Below, piece by piece: positions 14,159 to 21,155 of a stretch of DNA of 23,468 bases; the stretch's first letter is position 1, and every line of letters starts with the position of its first letter. The position numbers and the translations under genes are program-made. The notes beneath the pieces are model-generated. The model saw only the letters and a program-made list of their open reading frames with translations, was not told where the DNA came from and did no database searches. The stretch spans positions 1 through 23,468 of the forward strand of contig CAZHFK010000014.1 in assembly GCA_964531215.1 (NCBI GenBank), given 5' to 3'. This DNA is from WJKP01 sp964531215. Its GTDB lineage: Bacteria > Patescibacteriota > Patescibacteriia > CAIXNZ01.

Positions 14159-15703
14159 TTATTTTAATTTCTTTTTTAATAAATCCAAGACAATTTCCGG
14201 GTTAGCTTTACCTTTTGATTGAGCCATGATTTTACCAACCAAAGCCTGTAATGCTTTTTCTTTGCCGTTTTTATAGTCTTGGACTGGTTGAGCATTATCT
14301 TTGATAACTTGTTCTATTATTTTTTCCAGTTCTTTTGTATCGGAAATTTGTCCCAGATTTTTGTCTTTAATTAAATGTGAAGGATCTGCACCGGTTTTAA
14401 CCATTTCGGCCAGCATTTCATTGGCTGTAGTAGTATTTATTTTTTTAGCAAATAATAAAGTAATTAATTCAGCCATATTTTTAGGCGTCATTTCCATATT
14501 TTTTATTGTCAAATTTTCGGTTTCAAGTATCGGTAAAAGATAATTAATCAGCCAATTACTGGTTAATTTTATTAATTGCGGCTTATTTTTTTCCCAAAAA
14601 TCTTTTTTATCAATTGCTTCTTCTATAATATTATCAATCCAATTTTCCAGTTCGGAAAAAACCTGCTCAGTGAAATCAGCGCGATATTTTTCTTCGATTA
14701 AAATTTTAACATCTTCATAATTTAAATCATATTCGGCCATAAATCTTTTTCTTTTGGGATTTGGTAATTCTGGCAATTCTGATTTTAAACAGTCAATATC
14801 AATGGCGATTTGGTCTGTATCGCATTTTTGATCAGGTTCAATTAGAAAATGAATCGGGGGAAGATCTGGTTCAGGGAAGTAGCGATAATCATTAGCTTCT
14901 TCTTTTGACCTTTGTTCTTCGGTAATACCTTTATTATCTTTCCAGCCTCGAGTGGTTTGCTCTTGGGGCGGGGTGCCTTCCAGCCAAAGTTTTGTCTGTC
15001 GTGAAATCTCATATTCCAAGGCTTTTTCAACCATTTTAAAAGAATTAAGATTTTTTATTTCGGTTTTAGGATAATATTTTTTTTCTTTTGGTGGTTTTAG
15101 GGAAATATTGGCATCACAACGCAAATGACCTTTTTCCATATCAGCATCAGAAATTCCTAAATAGCGCATGGTTTGTCTCAATTCTTGCAAAAATAATTTG
15201 GCTTGGGCTGGGTTTTTTATATCAGGCTCGGTAACAATTTCCATTAATGGGGTGCCGCCTCGATTAAAATCTATTAAACTGTATTTTTTAGTATTGTCAT
15301 GTTGTAATTTGGCAGCATCCTCTTCCAAGTGCAGCCGATTAATGCGTATTTTTTCTTCTTCATTTGTTTCGGGGTTTAAAATATATAAATGACCATTACT
15401 GCCAATTGGCCTGTCTAATTGTGATATTTGATAAGCTTTTGGTAGGTCGGGGTAATAATAGTGTTTACGATCAAATTTGGAATATTGAGCAATTTTACAA
15501 TTTAAAGCCAAAGATGCCAAAGCTGACCAGCTGATAGCTTGTTTATTGGCAACCGGTAAAACACCGGGGTGACCTAGACAGACCGGGCAGATACAGGAAT
15601 TTGCCGGTTTATTTTCACCATGATTATCACAAGCACAAAACATTTTTGTCTTGGTTTTTAATTGAACATGAATTTCCAGTCCAATAATTGTTTGTAATTC
15701 CAT
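14159..15703 (-). CDS. gatB: Aspartyl/glutamyl-tRNA amidotransferase subunit B
   Basis: GatB is the kinase and tRNA-binding subunit of GatCAB, which converts Glu-tRNA-Gln (and/or Asp-tRNA-Asn) to the amide form. The protein begins 'ELQTIIGLEIHVQLKTKTKM', followed by the CxC...CxxC zinc-type residues (CACDNHG, CICPVC) and the family signature 'LIDFNRGGTPLMEIVTEPD'. The C-terminal YqeY-like tail (about 360-514) ends in 'GKANPEIVLDLLKKKLK'. At 514 residues it is slightly long. gatA and gatC are not in the window. Two small ORFs and a coiled-coil gene follow closely. Confidence 0.96.
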   Translation of the reverse strand: MELQTIIGLEIHVQLKTKTKMFCACDNHGENKPANSCICPVCLGHPGVLPVANKQAISWSALASLALNCKIAQYSKFDRKHYYYPDLPKAYQISQLDRPIGSNGHLYILNPETNEEEKIRINRLHLEEDAAKLQHDNTKKYSLIDFNRGGTPLMEIVTEPDIKNPAQAKLFLQELRQTMRYLGISDADMEKGHLRCDANISLKPPKEKKYYPKTEIKNLNSFKMVEKALEYEISRQTKLWLEGTPPQEQTTRGWKDNKGITEEQRSKEEANDYRYFPEPDLPPIHFLIEPDQKCDTDQIAIDIDCLKSELPELPNPKRKRFMAEYDLNYEDVKILIEEKYRADFTEQVFSELENWIDNIIEEAIDKKDFWEKNKPQLIKLTSNWLINYLLPILETENLTIKNMEMTPKNMAELITLLFAKKINTTTANEMLAEMVKTGADPSHLIKDKNLGQISDTKELEKIIEQVIKDNAQPVQDYKNGKEKALQALVGKIMAQSKGKANPEIVLDLLKKKLK

Positions 15704-15718
15704 ATTTTAAAATTTATT

Positions 15719-16480
15719 TTATAAATGTTTCGGTTTTTGTTTTGTTTCTACTATTTTGGATTTTGCTTTAACTCGTTTTAAATTATTATAGAGGATTATG
15801 ACAAAAGCGATAAATAAAGGACTTAAAAAAGAAAAAATAACAGTAGTCAAACCATTAAGTATTAGGTTGGCTGAGGAATTCGGTGTAGCTAAATCAACTT
15901 CACCACCGGTCATTGCATAAGTTAAGCCAATAATTATAATCATAACAATTAAATAAATAAATAAAGGCGGTAATAATAAACGCCAAAAAGTCTTGCCCCA
16001 ATAACCTCTGACCATTTCACGGCTATTTTTAAGCGCTACCCGGCCTTTATTTTTTTTATTTTCAAGAACATTAATATACGGAGCAAAAGCAAACCAAACA
16101 GAAAAAATAATAGCAGGAATAATTAAAAGAAAAAGTCCCAGTATTGTAACCAAACCTGTTAAAAAGCTGACCCATAAATAAGAAGGGATTTTTTGAAAAG
16201 AAACATTATAAAGATTTTTAATTTCAATTTTTTCTTTATTATGGGCTTTATTGATTAATTCTATTAAAAATACAGAGATCCAAAGACTAATAAATATACT
16301 GACAGCTAAAATAAAGATAAATAAAATTAAATTAAAATAGTTATAATACTCAAGAATAGTAATAATGATCGGCAAAATCAACATTAGGGCAATTGGCAAT
16401 AAAAAATTTTGTAGATTAGCAATATAAATTTCCCAGCCTTGTTTGATTATTTCTGAAACAGAGATAAGTTTATTTTTCAT
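15719..16480 (-). CDS. Polytopic membrane protein, unknown
   Basis: 253 residues with about five or six membrane segments (near 25-43, 49-75, 103-138, 165-189 and 207-232) and a basic C-terminal tail. The block 'GLFLLIIPAIIFSVWFAFAP' followed by 'GRVALKNSREMVRGYWGKTF' is typical of the membrane-domain family often labelled 'glycerophosphoryl diester phosphodiesterase membrane domain' or similar DUFs; no catalytic domain is attached. It lies between the thymidylate-kinase-like gene (21-base gap) and gatB (15-base gap) on the same strand, so it may be co-transcribed. The family match is by pattern; no function is assigned. Confidence 0.75.
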   Translation of the reverse strand: MKNKLISVSEIIKQGWEIYIANLQNFLLPIALMLILPIIITILEYYNYFNLILFIFILAVSIFISLWISVFLIELINKAHNKEKIEIKNLYNVSFQKIPSYLWVSFLTGLVTILGLFLLIIPAIIFSVWFAFAPYINVLENKKNKGRVALKNSREMVRGYWGKTFWRLLLPPLFIYLIVMIIIIGLTYAMTGGEVDLATPNSSANLILNGLTTVIFSFLSPLFIAFVIILYNNLKRVKAKSKIVETKQKPKHL

Positions 16481-16501
16481 AAAACAGATTAAATTTAATA
16501 A

Positions 16502-17116
16502 TTATTCTAAATAACTGATTTTATTTTTAACGATTTGCAGTATTTCTTTTTGGACATCTTCCTTGCTTTGATTGGCATTAATGGTTTCCCAGCCAAAATC
16601 TTTGGCAATACTTTCAAAAATCATTTCGGTCTTTTTTAATAAAGCCGGATCAGTTTCATGAAGATTGTTTTTGTCCAGACTTTCAGTAAACGGTTCGCCT
16701 TGAAATAAAATACCCAAATCTTCTTTTATTAAGTGAGAATTCATTGTATAAAGTAAGTTTTTATTTACACCGGTGGACATGCCCCAGGCAATACCAGTGC
16801 CGGTATAATCTTCAGCTACTACCCAAATGCCTTGATCAAGTTTTTCTTTTAATGTCGGTTCATATTGGGTCCGGTTTAAAATTTGCACAAATTGAAATTC
16901 GCGAGGAGTAAGATCATGAGTATTACCTTGTTTTAAATAATTATAAATTTCCGGGCCTGATGGCGATAATTTGTAAACAGGGTATTTTAAATACTCGCTC
17001 CGTTTGCTTAATTGGATGATTAAATTTTCTACCAATAACTTGGCTTGGGTTGTTTTACCAAGATTATTAACACCATAAAGTACTATAAATTTACCTTTTG
17101 AAGGTTGATTAACCAT
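16502..17116 (-). CDS. Thymidylate-kinase-like P-loop nucleotide kinase
   Basis: 204 residues, the usual size for dTMP kinase. The P-loop is GVNNLGKTT (residues 15-23), slightly unusual (family: G-x-D/E-G-x-GKTT). Then comes 'LNRTQYEPTLKEKLDQGIWV', the equivalent of the 'RxxH...I...L..G..VI.DRY' block. The usual 'DRY' reads 'EDYTGTGIAWG', so the catalytic-site Asp-Arg pair is Glu-Asp. The substrate may therefore differ from dTMP, but the neighbours (dUTPase and thymidylate synthase) fit dTMP to dTDP. An extended -10 (17145-17153) may give it an extra promoter. The family is fairly sure; exact specificity is not. Confidence 0.75.
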   Translation of the reverse strand: MVNQPSKGKFIVLYGVNNLGKTTQAKLLVENLIIQLSKRSEYLKYPVYKLSPSGPEIYNYLKQGNTHDLTPREFQFVQILNRTQYEPTLKEKLDQGIWVVAEDYTGTGIAWGMSTGVNKNLLYTMNSHLIKEDLGILFQGEPFTESLDKNNLHETDPALLKKTEMIFESIAKDFGWETINANQSKEDVQKEILQIVKNKISYLE

Positions 17117-17144
17117 ATAATAATTTTATTTGTTAATTAATAAT

Positions 17145-17153
17145 ATTTTAGCA
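17145..17153 (-). promoter_or_regulatory. Extended -10 promoter before the thymidylate-kinase-like gene
   Basis: Minus strand TGCTAAAAT (hexamer at 17150-17145), in the 50-base gap after dut. The same TTTTGCTAAAATA string precedes the first gene of the cluster (20889-20897), which hints at co-ordinate expression. No good -35 is seen. Confidence 0.4.
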
Positions 17154-17166
17154 AAATTAGCTGATT

Positions 17167-17595
17167 TTAGCCAGTTGAACCAAACCCGCCTCGTGATTTT
17201 TGTTTTATTTTATCAACTTCTTGCCAATTAGCCTTATTTATTTTAACAAAAGTAGCTTGACCGATTCTTTGACCCTTTTTTATAGTAACTGATTTATCAG
17301 TAAAATTCATAACCTGGACTTTAATTTCATCTTCAGCTCCACAATAATCTTGATCAATAATACCAATACCATGAGGTTTTAATAAGCCTAATTTTTTAGG
17401 ATTAGAGCTGCGGGACGCAATTAATAACATATAATTTTTCGGGGTTTGAATAATTAAATTAGTCGGGATAAGGAATATTTCCTGCGGTTTTATTTCTAAA
17501 TCAATCCTGGAATATAAATCAAAAGCTACCGAACCTTTAGTTTGATATTCTGGCAAGGGAAGTGATTTGTCTATTCTGGTTATTTTAACTTTCAT
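17167..17595 (-). CDS. dut: dUTP diphosphatase (dUTPase)
   Basis: Hydrolyses dUTP to dUMP, keeping uracil out of DNA and feeding thymidylate synthase. The trimeric dUTPase motifs are in order: 'VAFDLYS' (motif 1, Asp26), 'ASRSSNPKKLGLL' (motif 2, Arg62-Ser63), 'GIGIIDQDYCGAEDEIKV' (motif 3, catalytic Asp81), 'KKGQRIGQATF' (motif 4) and 'RGGFGSTG' (motif 5, the flexible C-terminal arm). Length is 142, normal. The start overlaps the thymidylate synthase gene by 11 nt, pointing to translational coupling. The 'SNPKKLGLLKPHG' variant of motif 2 is slightly unusual (SSxxxxG is usual). Confidence 0.93.
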   Translation of the reverse strand: MKVKITRIDKSLPLPEYQTKGSVAFDLYSRIDLEIKPQEIFLIPTNLIIQTPKNYMLLIASRSSNPKKLGLLKPHGIGIIDQDYCGAEDEIKVQVMNFTDKSVTIKKGQRIGQATFVKINKANWQEVDKIKQKSRGGFGSTG

Positions 17596-19051
17596 TTTGA
17601 TTAAAATTTAATGGTTGATCTTGGATATAATTCAAATTTTGCTTAATGGCAATTTCAGCTTTTTGTAATTCTGCGCCGAGATCAAAGGCGTGTGAAACTA
17701 AAGAAACAACATCAGCCAGGATTAATTGATTATACATTTCCATAGCGGCTTTTTTTGCTAAGCCATCTTGGCGAAATTCCTGTAGTGTTTTGCCATTAGG
17801 CGAGACATGCTTAGCAATAATTTCTTGATTATCAATGGAAATAACCAAATAACCGCGCGGATCAGATGTGCAATCCAGTTGTTGGCCGTATTTATTAATT
17901 ATTTCCTGAGCAATTTGCCAGTTATTGTCGTAAATATGTGCGCAATTAGAATAAACGGTTAAATTACCCAATGGCCAGTTTAATTTATCAGCAATATGTT
18001 TTTGCAAAGTACGCAAACCGAAAATATTCAATAACCAGCCGCCAAAAATATCATGGGAACGAAAATAAGCTGTTAAATCTAATTTTCCAGCAACATTAGT
18101 AGCTTGTAAAAAACACATACAAGGTGAACTTTTGGCCGTATGATCTTGGATGCCGAATATAACTGCACAGGCGGCTCGGTCAGTAGGGTAGCGTGATAAA
18201 TAATCAATAATAACATCTTCAGCCTGATTATATTTATAATCTTTTGTTTTGATTTCCGGGAAGTTCCATAATCTTTCGCCATAAGTATAATCAGCAGTTC
18301 CTTTATAACCGGTCATAATTTTGGGTAAATAATTTTCAATATCTTGTTTAGTTATTTGGAAATAATCAAATATTTTAAAATTATCAGAATCTTCATCGGT
18401 AATAACCGCGGCAATATTAAAAAGTTCTTTACAATTATTGCCATGAAAAGATTCTCGGATTGTACCGAATTTCATGATTTTTTTGATAATTTCCAACCAA
18501 GCTTCACCGGCATATTTTTTGCGGATTTTAAAAACCGATTGGTCAGTTGGCATAACACCGTCAAATTCAATTTTGGGTTCGGGAAAAACTTGCGGATCAG
18601 CCCAGTCAGTATTTTGTGGCTGATAATTTTCTATAATTTTAATTATCTGAGTCGGTTCATATATATTGATTAAATTTTCATATTTTATATTTTCCTTAAA
18701 TAGTTCAATAGCTTGTAATGGGATTTCCTTATGAATTTGGCAATTTTTAGTTTCTAAAACCTGATTATCCTGATTTACTCCTTTATCGATTAAGTTAATC
18801 AAAGCTTGGCCACTACCAACTCTTTCCTCCCCGCAAATGATTAATAAGCGAATTCTAGGATTAGCTAAAATATTACGAATAATATAATTAATACCTTCTT
18901 TGGAATAAAGCTGGCCAGCCAAGGCAAAACTATTTTTATCAATAGAATCAATTATTTGATTAACCGGGGTCCATAAACAAACAATACCGATTTCAGCTTC
19001 GGCATTGCCTATAATTAATTTATCTTTAAAATGAATCGGCCAGTTTTGCAT
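17585..19051 (-). CDS. Thymidylate synthase fused to an N-terminal MtrA-like domain
   Basis: 488 residues in two parts. Residues about 4-95 resemble subunit A of tetrahydromethanopterin S-methyltransferase (and DUF4346): 'LAGQLYSKEGINYIIRNILA' followed by 'NPRIRLLIICGEERVGSGQA'. From about residue 165 on it is a ThyA-type thymidylate synthase. The nucleophile is Cys311 in 'SSPCMCFLQATN', the phosphate/dUMP-binding block 'YFRSHDIFGGWLLN' has Arg331 and Asp334, and 'SNCAHIYDNNW' carries His372 and Tyr374. The usual His after the nucleophile (PCH) is Met312, as in divergent archaeal-type enzymes. It should make dTMP from dUMP. It overlaps dut by 11 nt. Fusions of this kind are known mainly from archaea; the domain order here is read by eye. 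Confidence 0.82.
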   Translation of the reverse strand: MQNWPIHFKDKLIIGNAEAEIGIVCLWTPVNQIIDSIDKNSFALAGQLYSKEGINYIIRNILANPRIRLLIICGEERVGSGQALINLIDKGVNQDNQVLETKNCQIHKEIPLQAIELFKENIKYENLINIYEPTQIIKIIENYQPQNTDWADPQVFPEPKIEFDGVMPTDQSVFKIRKKYAGEAWLEIIKKIMKFGTIRESFHGNNCKELFNIAAVITDEDSDNFKIFDYFQITKQDIENYLPKIMTGYKGTADYTYGERLWNFPEIKTKDYKYNQAEDVIIDYLSRYPTDRAACAVIFGIQDHTAKSSPCMCFLQATNVAGKLDLTAYFRSHDIFGGWLLNIFGLRTLQKHIADKLNWPLGNLTVYSNCAHIYDNNWQIAQEIINKYGQQLDCTSDPRGYLVISIDNQEIIAKHVSPNGKTLQEFRQDGLAKKAAMEMYNQLILADVVSLVSHAFDLGAELQKAEIAIKQNLNYIQDQPLNFNQNES

Positions 19052-19057
19052 ATTTTT

Positions 19058-19513
19058 TTAACCAATCGGAAAATTAACGGTTTTAGCCAGTTTTGTTTTT
19101 GGCTTTAATTCCGGTACGATTAAATGAAAATGTAAATGAGAAACGGTTGCGCCAGTGTGATTTTGTTCACCAAAACGTAACGTCAAGCCGCCGCCTTTGA
19201 TTTTATATTTATTGATAATCCAGTTAATCAAGTATTTCACAGCTTTAAAATCTTTATCGGTTAATTCTTGGAATTTAGTCATATGCTTATTGGGAATAAA
19301 AATAAAATGATAATTAGTCGCTTTATAGGGCCAAGAATTTTCTGTTACCAGCCAGCCATTATATTTTTTTAAAATCGGTTTTTGGTGATATTTAAAATTT
19401 TCCGGACAAAAAGGACATTTGTCGGTTTTTTCAATATTCGTTAATATTTTTTTATAATTTTTATTTTTAGCAAACTGCTTGGCAACACCGGCTTTATTTT
19501 TAGTCATAATCAT
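19058..19513 (-). CDS. HIT-family nucleotide hydrolase/transferase
   Basis: 151 residues. The catalytic histidine triad is His126-Leu-His128-Phe-His130 ('VSHLHFHLIVPEL'). A CPFC pair (Cys33, Cys36) is the common zinc-knuckle start of HIT proteins. 'YHFIFIPNKHMTKFQEL' is the usual strand-helix lead-in. HIT enzymes cleave nucleoside phosphoramidates, Ap4A and other nucleotide conjugates. The start overlaps the stop of the deaminase gene by 4 nt (ATGA), so it is part of the nucleotide cluster. The substrate is unknown; removal of by-products of the cytidylyltransferase is an inference. Confidence 0.88.
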   Translation of the reverse strand: MIMTKNKAGVAKQFAKNKNYKKILTNIEKTDKCPFCPENFKYHQKPILKKYNGWLVTENSWPYKATNYHFIFIPNKHMTKFQELTDKDFKAVKYLINWIINKYKIKGGGLTLRFGEQNHTGATVSHLHFHLIVPELKPKTKLAKTVNFPIG

Positions 19514-20331
19514 AAATCAATTTTAATTAATTCCACACCAGCGCCTTTTAAAACCCGCTCACCGTCAAAATTAGACCAGCCTTGGTTATAAAAGACTCTT
19601 TTAATGCCTGACTTGGCAATAACTTTGGCACAACGCGGGCAGGGGAAAGCGGTTACGTACAGATCAGCGCCTTTGGTTGCGACACCGTCTTGGGCTGCCT
19701 GGGCAATAACATTTACTTCAGAATGAATAGCCGAACAAAAATCCATTTTTTCACCCGGTTTAATATGATCTCTGACACAGCCTACGCGATAGCATTCATC
19801 TTTATTGGGGAGCATTTCATTGCATCCCTTATATAATATTTTATTGTCTTTAACCAGGACTGAAGCGATTTGACGCCACCAGCAGCCTGATTCATTGGCA
19901 ACTTTGTAAGCTTCTTTCATATAATTAATATCAGCTTCTGTGTACTTACTGGGATCAGCAGCTTCTTTTTCTTCGGTCTTAACATTTTCTGATTTATGAT
20001 ATAAAAAGCCTGATTCAATGATTAATTTAGGATAATCATTTAAATATTCTCTGATTAAATTGTCAGTAATCGGATCAGAAATAACAATGATGTAGTCATC
20101 TGATTTTTTTAGTTTTTTTAATATATTTTTATCTAGTATTTCCACATTTTTTTTAAGAGCAGTTATTAAAGTAACAATTTGGTCATTGTTGATTTTACGG
20201 ATATCTTTTTCCAGATCGGTTAATTCTTTGACCAATTCGTTATTTAAAATATAAATATCAGCACTGGGATATTTCTCAATAATATCTAAATAGCCTTTAT
20301 GTAAAATAGAAAAAGTGCCGATTATTTTCAT
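19510..20331 (-). CDS. dCMP deaminase with an N-terminal nucleotidyltransferase-like domain
   Basis: 273 residues. The C-terminal half (about 130-273) is a zinc deaminase: His203-Ser-Glu205 ('AIHSEVNVIAQAAQDG') and Cys231-Pro-Arg-Cys234 ('FPCPRCAKVIAKSGI'). Further Cys/His residues (150, 170, 180, 185, 199) suit the second zinc seen in some dCMP deaminases. It would make dUMP from dCMP. The first about 115 residues start 'MKIIGTFSILHKGYLDIIEK', which recalls the G-x-F-x-x-x-H-x-G-H loop of cytidylyltransferases, with Tyr where the second His is expected; this part may be degenerate. It overlaps the cytidylyltransferase-like gene by 4 nt and the HIT gene by 4 nt. Confidence 0.85.
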   Translation of the reverse strand: MKIIGTFSILHKGYLDIIEKYPSADIYILNNELVKELTDLEKDIRKINNDQIVTLITALKKNVEILDKNILKKLKKSDDYIIVISDPITDNLIREYLNDYPKLIIESGFLYHKSENVKTEEKEAADPSKYTEADINYMKEAYKVANESGCWWRQIASVLVKDNKILYKGCNEMLPNKDECYRVGCVRDHIKPGEKMDFCSAIHSEVNVIAQAAQDGVATKGADLYVTAFPCPRCAKVIAKSGIKRVFYNQGWSNFDGERVLKGAGVELIKIDL

Positions 20332-20858
20332 TGTTTTTTTTCTTTAATAATATTATTAATTTGAGCCAAATGACTTTTAAAGGTTTTTTCAATAATATCA
20401 GTGGTGGATGTTTTTTCCGCCTGACGGGGTAATTCAATTAATTCATTAACATATTTCCTGATATCTTTTTTTTGTTCTTCGGGATAACTTTCATCAATAC
20501 AAACATAAATATCCGGTTGAATTATTTTTAATAATTCATAATTCCAGGTACCTTTTTCATCAACATCATCAATTAAAGTAATATAATCAACACAATCTTG
20601 ATAAGATAGCATTTCCATGCGTTCGTCTTGCGGTATAATCGGGCGATATTCGTTTTTATAACGTTTTATGGCTGCATCGGAATCAGTCCCGACAATTAAT
20701 ATATCTCCCTTGTTTTTGGCATTAATCAGGTAGCGTAGGTGGCCGATATGCAGCATATCCCAAGAACCAATTGTGCAAACCACTTTTTGTTGTAAAGTTT
20801 TATGCGCTGCGACAAATTTTTTAAGGTCATCATAATCCAAAATAATTTTAGCGTTCAT
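20328..20858 (-). CDS. Cytidylyltransferase-family nucleotidyltransferase (RfaE C-domain / TagD-like)
   Basis: 176 residues. The nucleotide-binding loop 'TIGSWDMLHIGHLRYL' contains HIGH (37-40). 'IVGTDSDAAIKRYK' and 'RPIIPQDERMEML' (Arg72 to Arg80) follow, then the 'TSTTDIIEK' signature common in RfaE/HldE C-domain and glycerol-3-phosphate cytidylyltransferase families. It would join a phosphorylated substrate to CTP or ATP with release of pyrophosphate. The substrate is unknown; the gene is the first of a tightly overlapping nucleotide cluster. A promoter at 20889-20917 fits its start. Confidence 0.85.
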   Translation of the reverse strand: MNAKIILDYDDLKKFVAAHKTLQQKVVCTIGSWDMLHIGHLRYLINAKNKGDILIVGTDSDAAIKRYKNEYRPIIPQDERMEMLSYQDCVDYITLIDDVDEKGTWNYELLKIIQPDIYVCIDESYPEEQKKDIRKYVNELIELPRQAEKTSTTDIIEKTFKSHLAQINNIIKEKKQ

Positions 20859-20888
20859 ATATGAATATTTTTAAGAATAAGTGTTTTT

Positions 20889-20917
20889 ATTTTAGCAAAA
20901 GCTTTGTGGAACTGCAA
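20889..20917 (-). promoter_or_regulatory. Promoter of the deoxynucleotide cluster
   Basis: Minus strand TTGCAG (20917-20912), 17-nt spacer, TGC-TAAAAT (hexamer 20894-20889). Transcription would start near 20882 with a leader of about 24 nt before the ATG at 20858. Confidence 0.6.
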
Positions 20918-20919
20918 AC

Positions 20920-20950
20920 AAAAAATACTAAATTTTGTTCAGTATTTTTT
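20920..20950 (-). terminator. AT-rich hairpin, probable terminator before the nucleotide cluster
   Basis: AAAAAATACT (20920-20929) pairs perfectly with AGTATTTTTT (20941-20950). On the minus strand a T run ends the stem. It could end transcripts from rplA or from the promoter at 21149. It is weak, having only two G-C pairs. Confidence 0.5.
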
Positions 20951-20961
20951 GCTGTTTATTG

Positions 20962-21096
20962 TTATTGTTTCGGCCATTTTTCTCGATCAATAAACCATTG
21001 ATTAGCAATAAGTCTCGCTGTATATTCAGAATTGATATTTGTTTCAGTCGCTGGCAATATAATAAGCCAGTCACTTATTTTTTTGTGGATCTTCAA
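20962..21096 (-). CDS. Possible 44-codon ORF or gene remnant (TTG start) in the rplA downstream gap
   Basis: The 297-base stretch between rplA and the cytidylyltransferase gene has no long ORF. On the minus strand one frame opens after a TAA and can start at TTG (21096), stopping at 20962-20964. Its sequence looks like real protein (KISDWLIILPATETNINSEY, then ARLIANQWFIDREKWPKQ) rather than AT-rich noise: two Trp, Pro, Asp and Arg in a balanced mix. A TATAAT (21149-21154) lies upstream and a hairpin terminator downstream. It may be a short gene, an inactive fragment of a larger one, or chance. Confidence 0.3.
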   Translation of the reverse strand: MKIHKKISDWLIILPATETNINSEYTARLIANQWFIDREKWPKQ

Positions 21097-21148
21097 ATTG
21101 ATTTTTTATCGGATATTTGCACTTCTTTATTAATAAACTATATTATTT

Positions 21149-21154
21149 ATTATA
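21149..21154 (-). promoter_or_regulatory. Candidate -10 just after the rplA stop
   Basis: Minus strand TATAAT, two bases beyond the rplA stop codon. A transcript starting near 21142 would cover the 44-codon ORF and end at the hairpin at 20920-20950, or read on into the nucleotide cluster. No clear -35. Confidence 0.3.
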
Positions 21155-21155
21155 A

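Noticed and set aside
19510..20331. Alternative code (TGA read as glycine, as in some CPR)
   Set aside because: TGA is used as stop in ATGA overlaps at 19510 and 20328 exactly where proteins should end, and no family alignment needs TGA to be read through.
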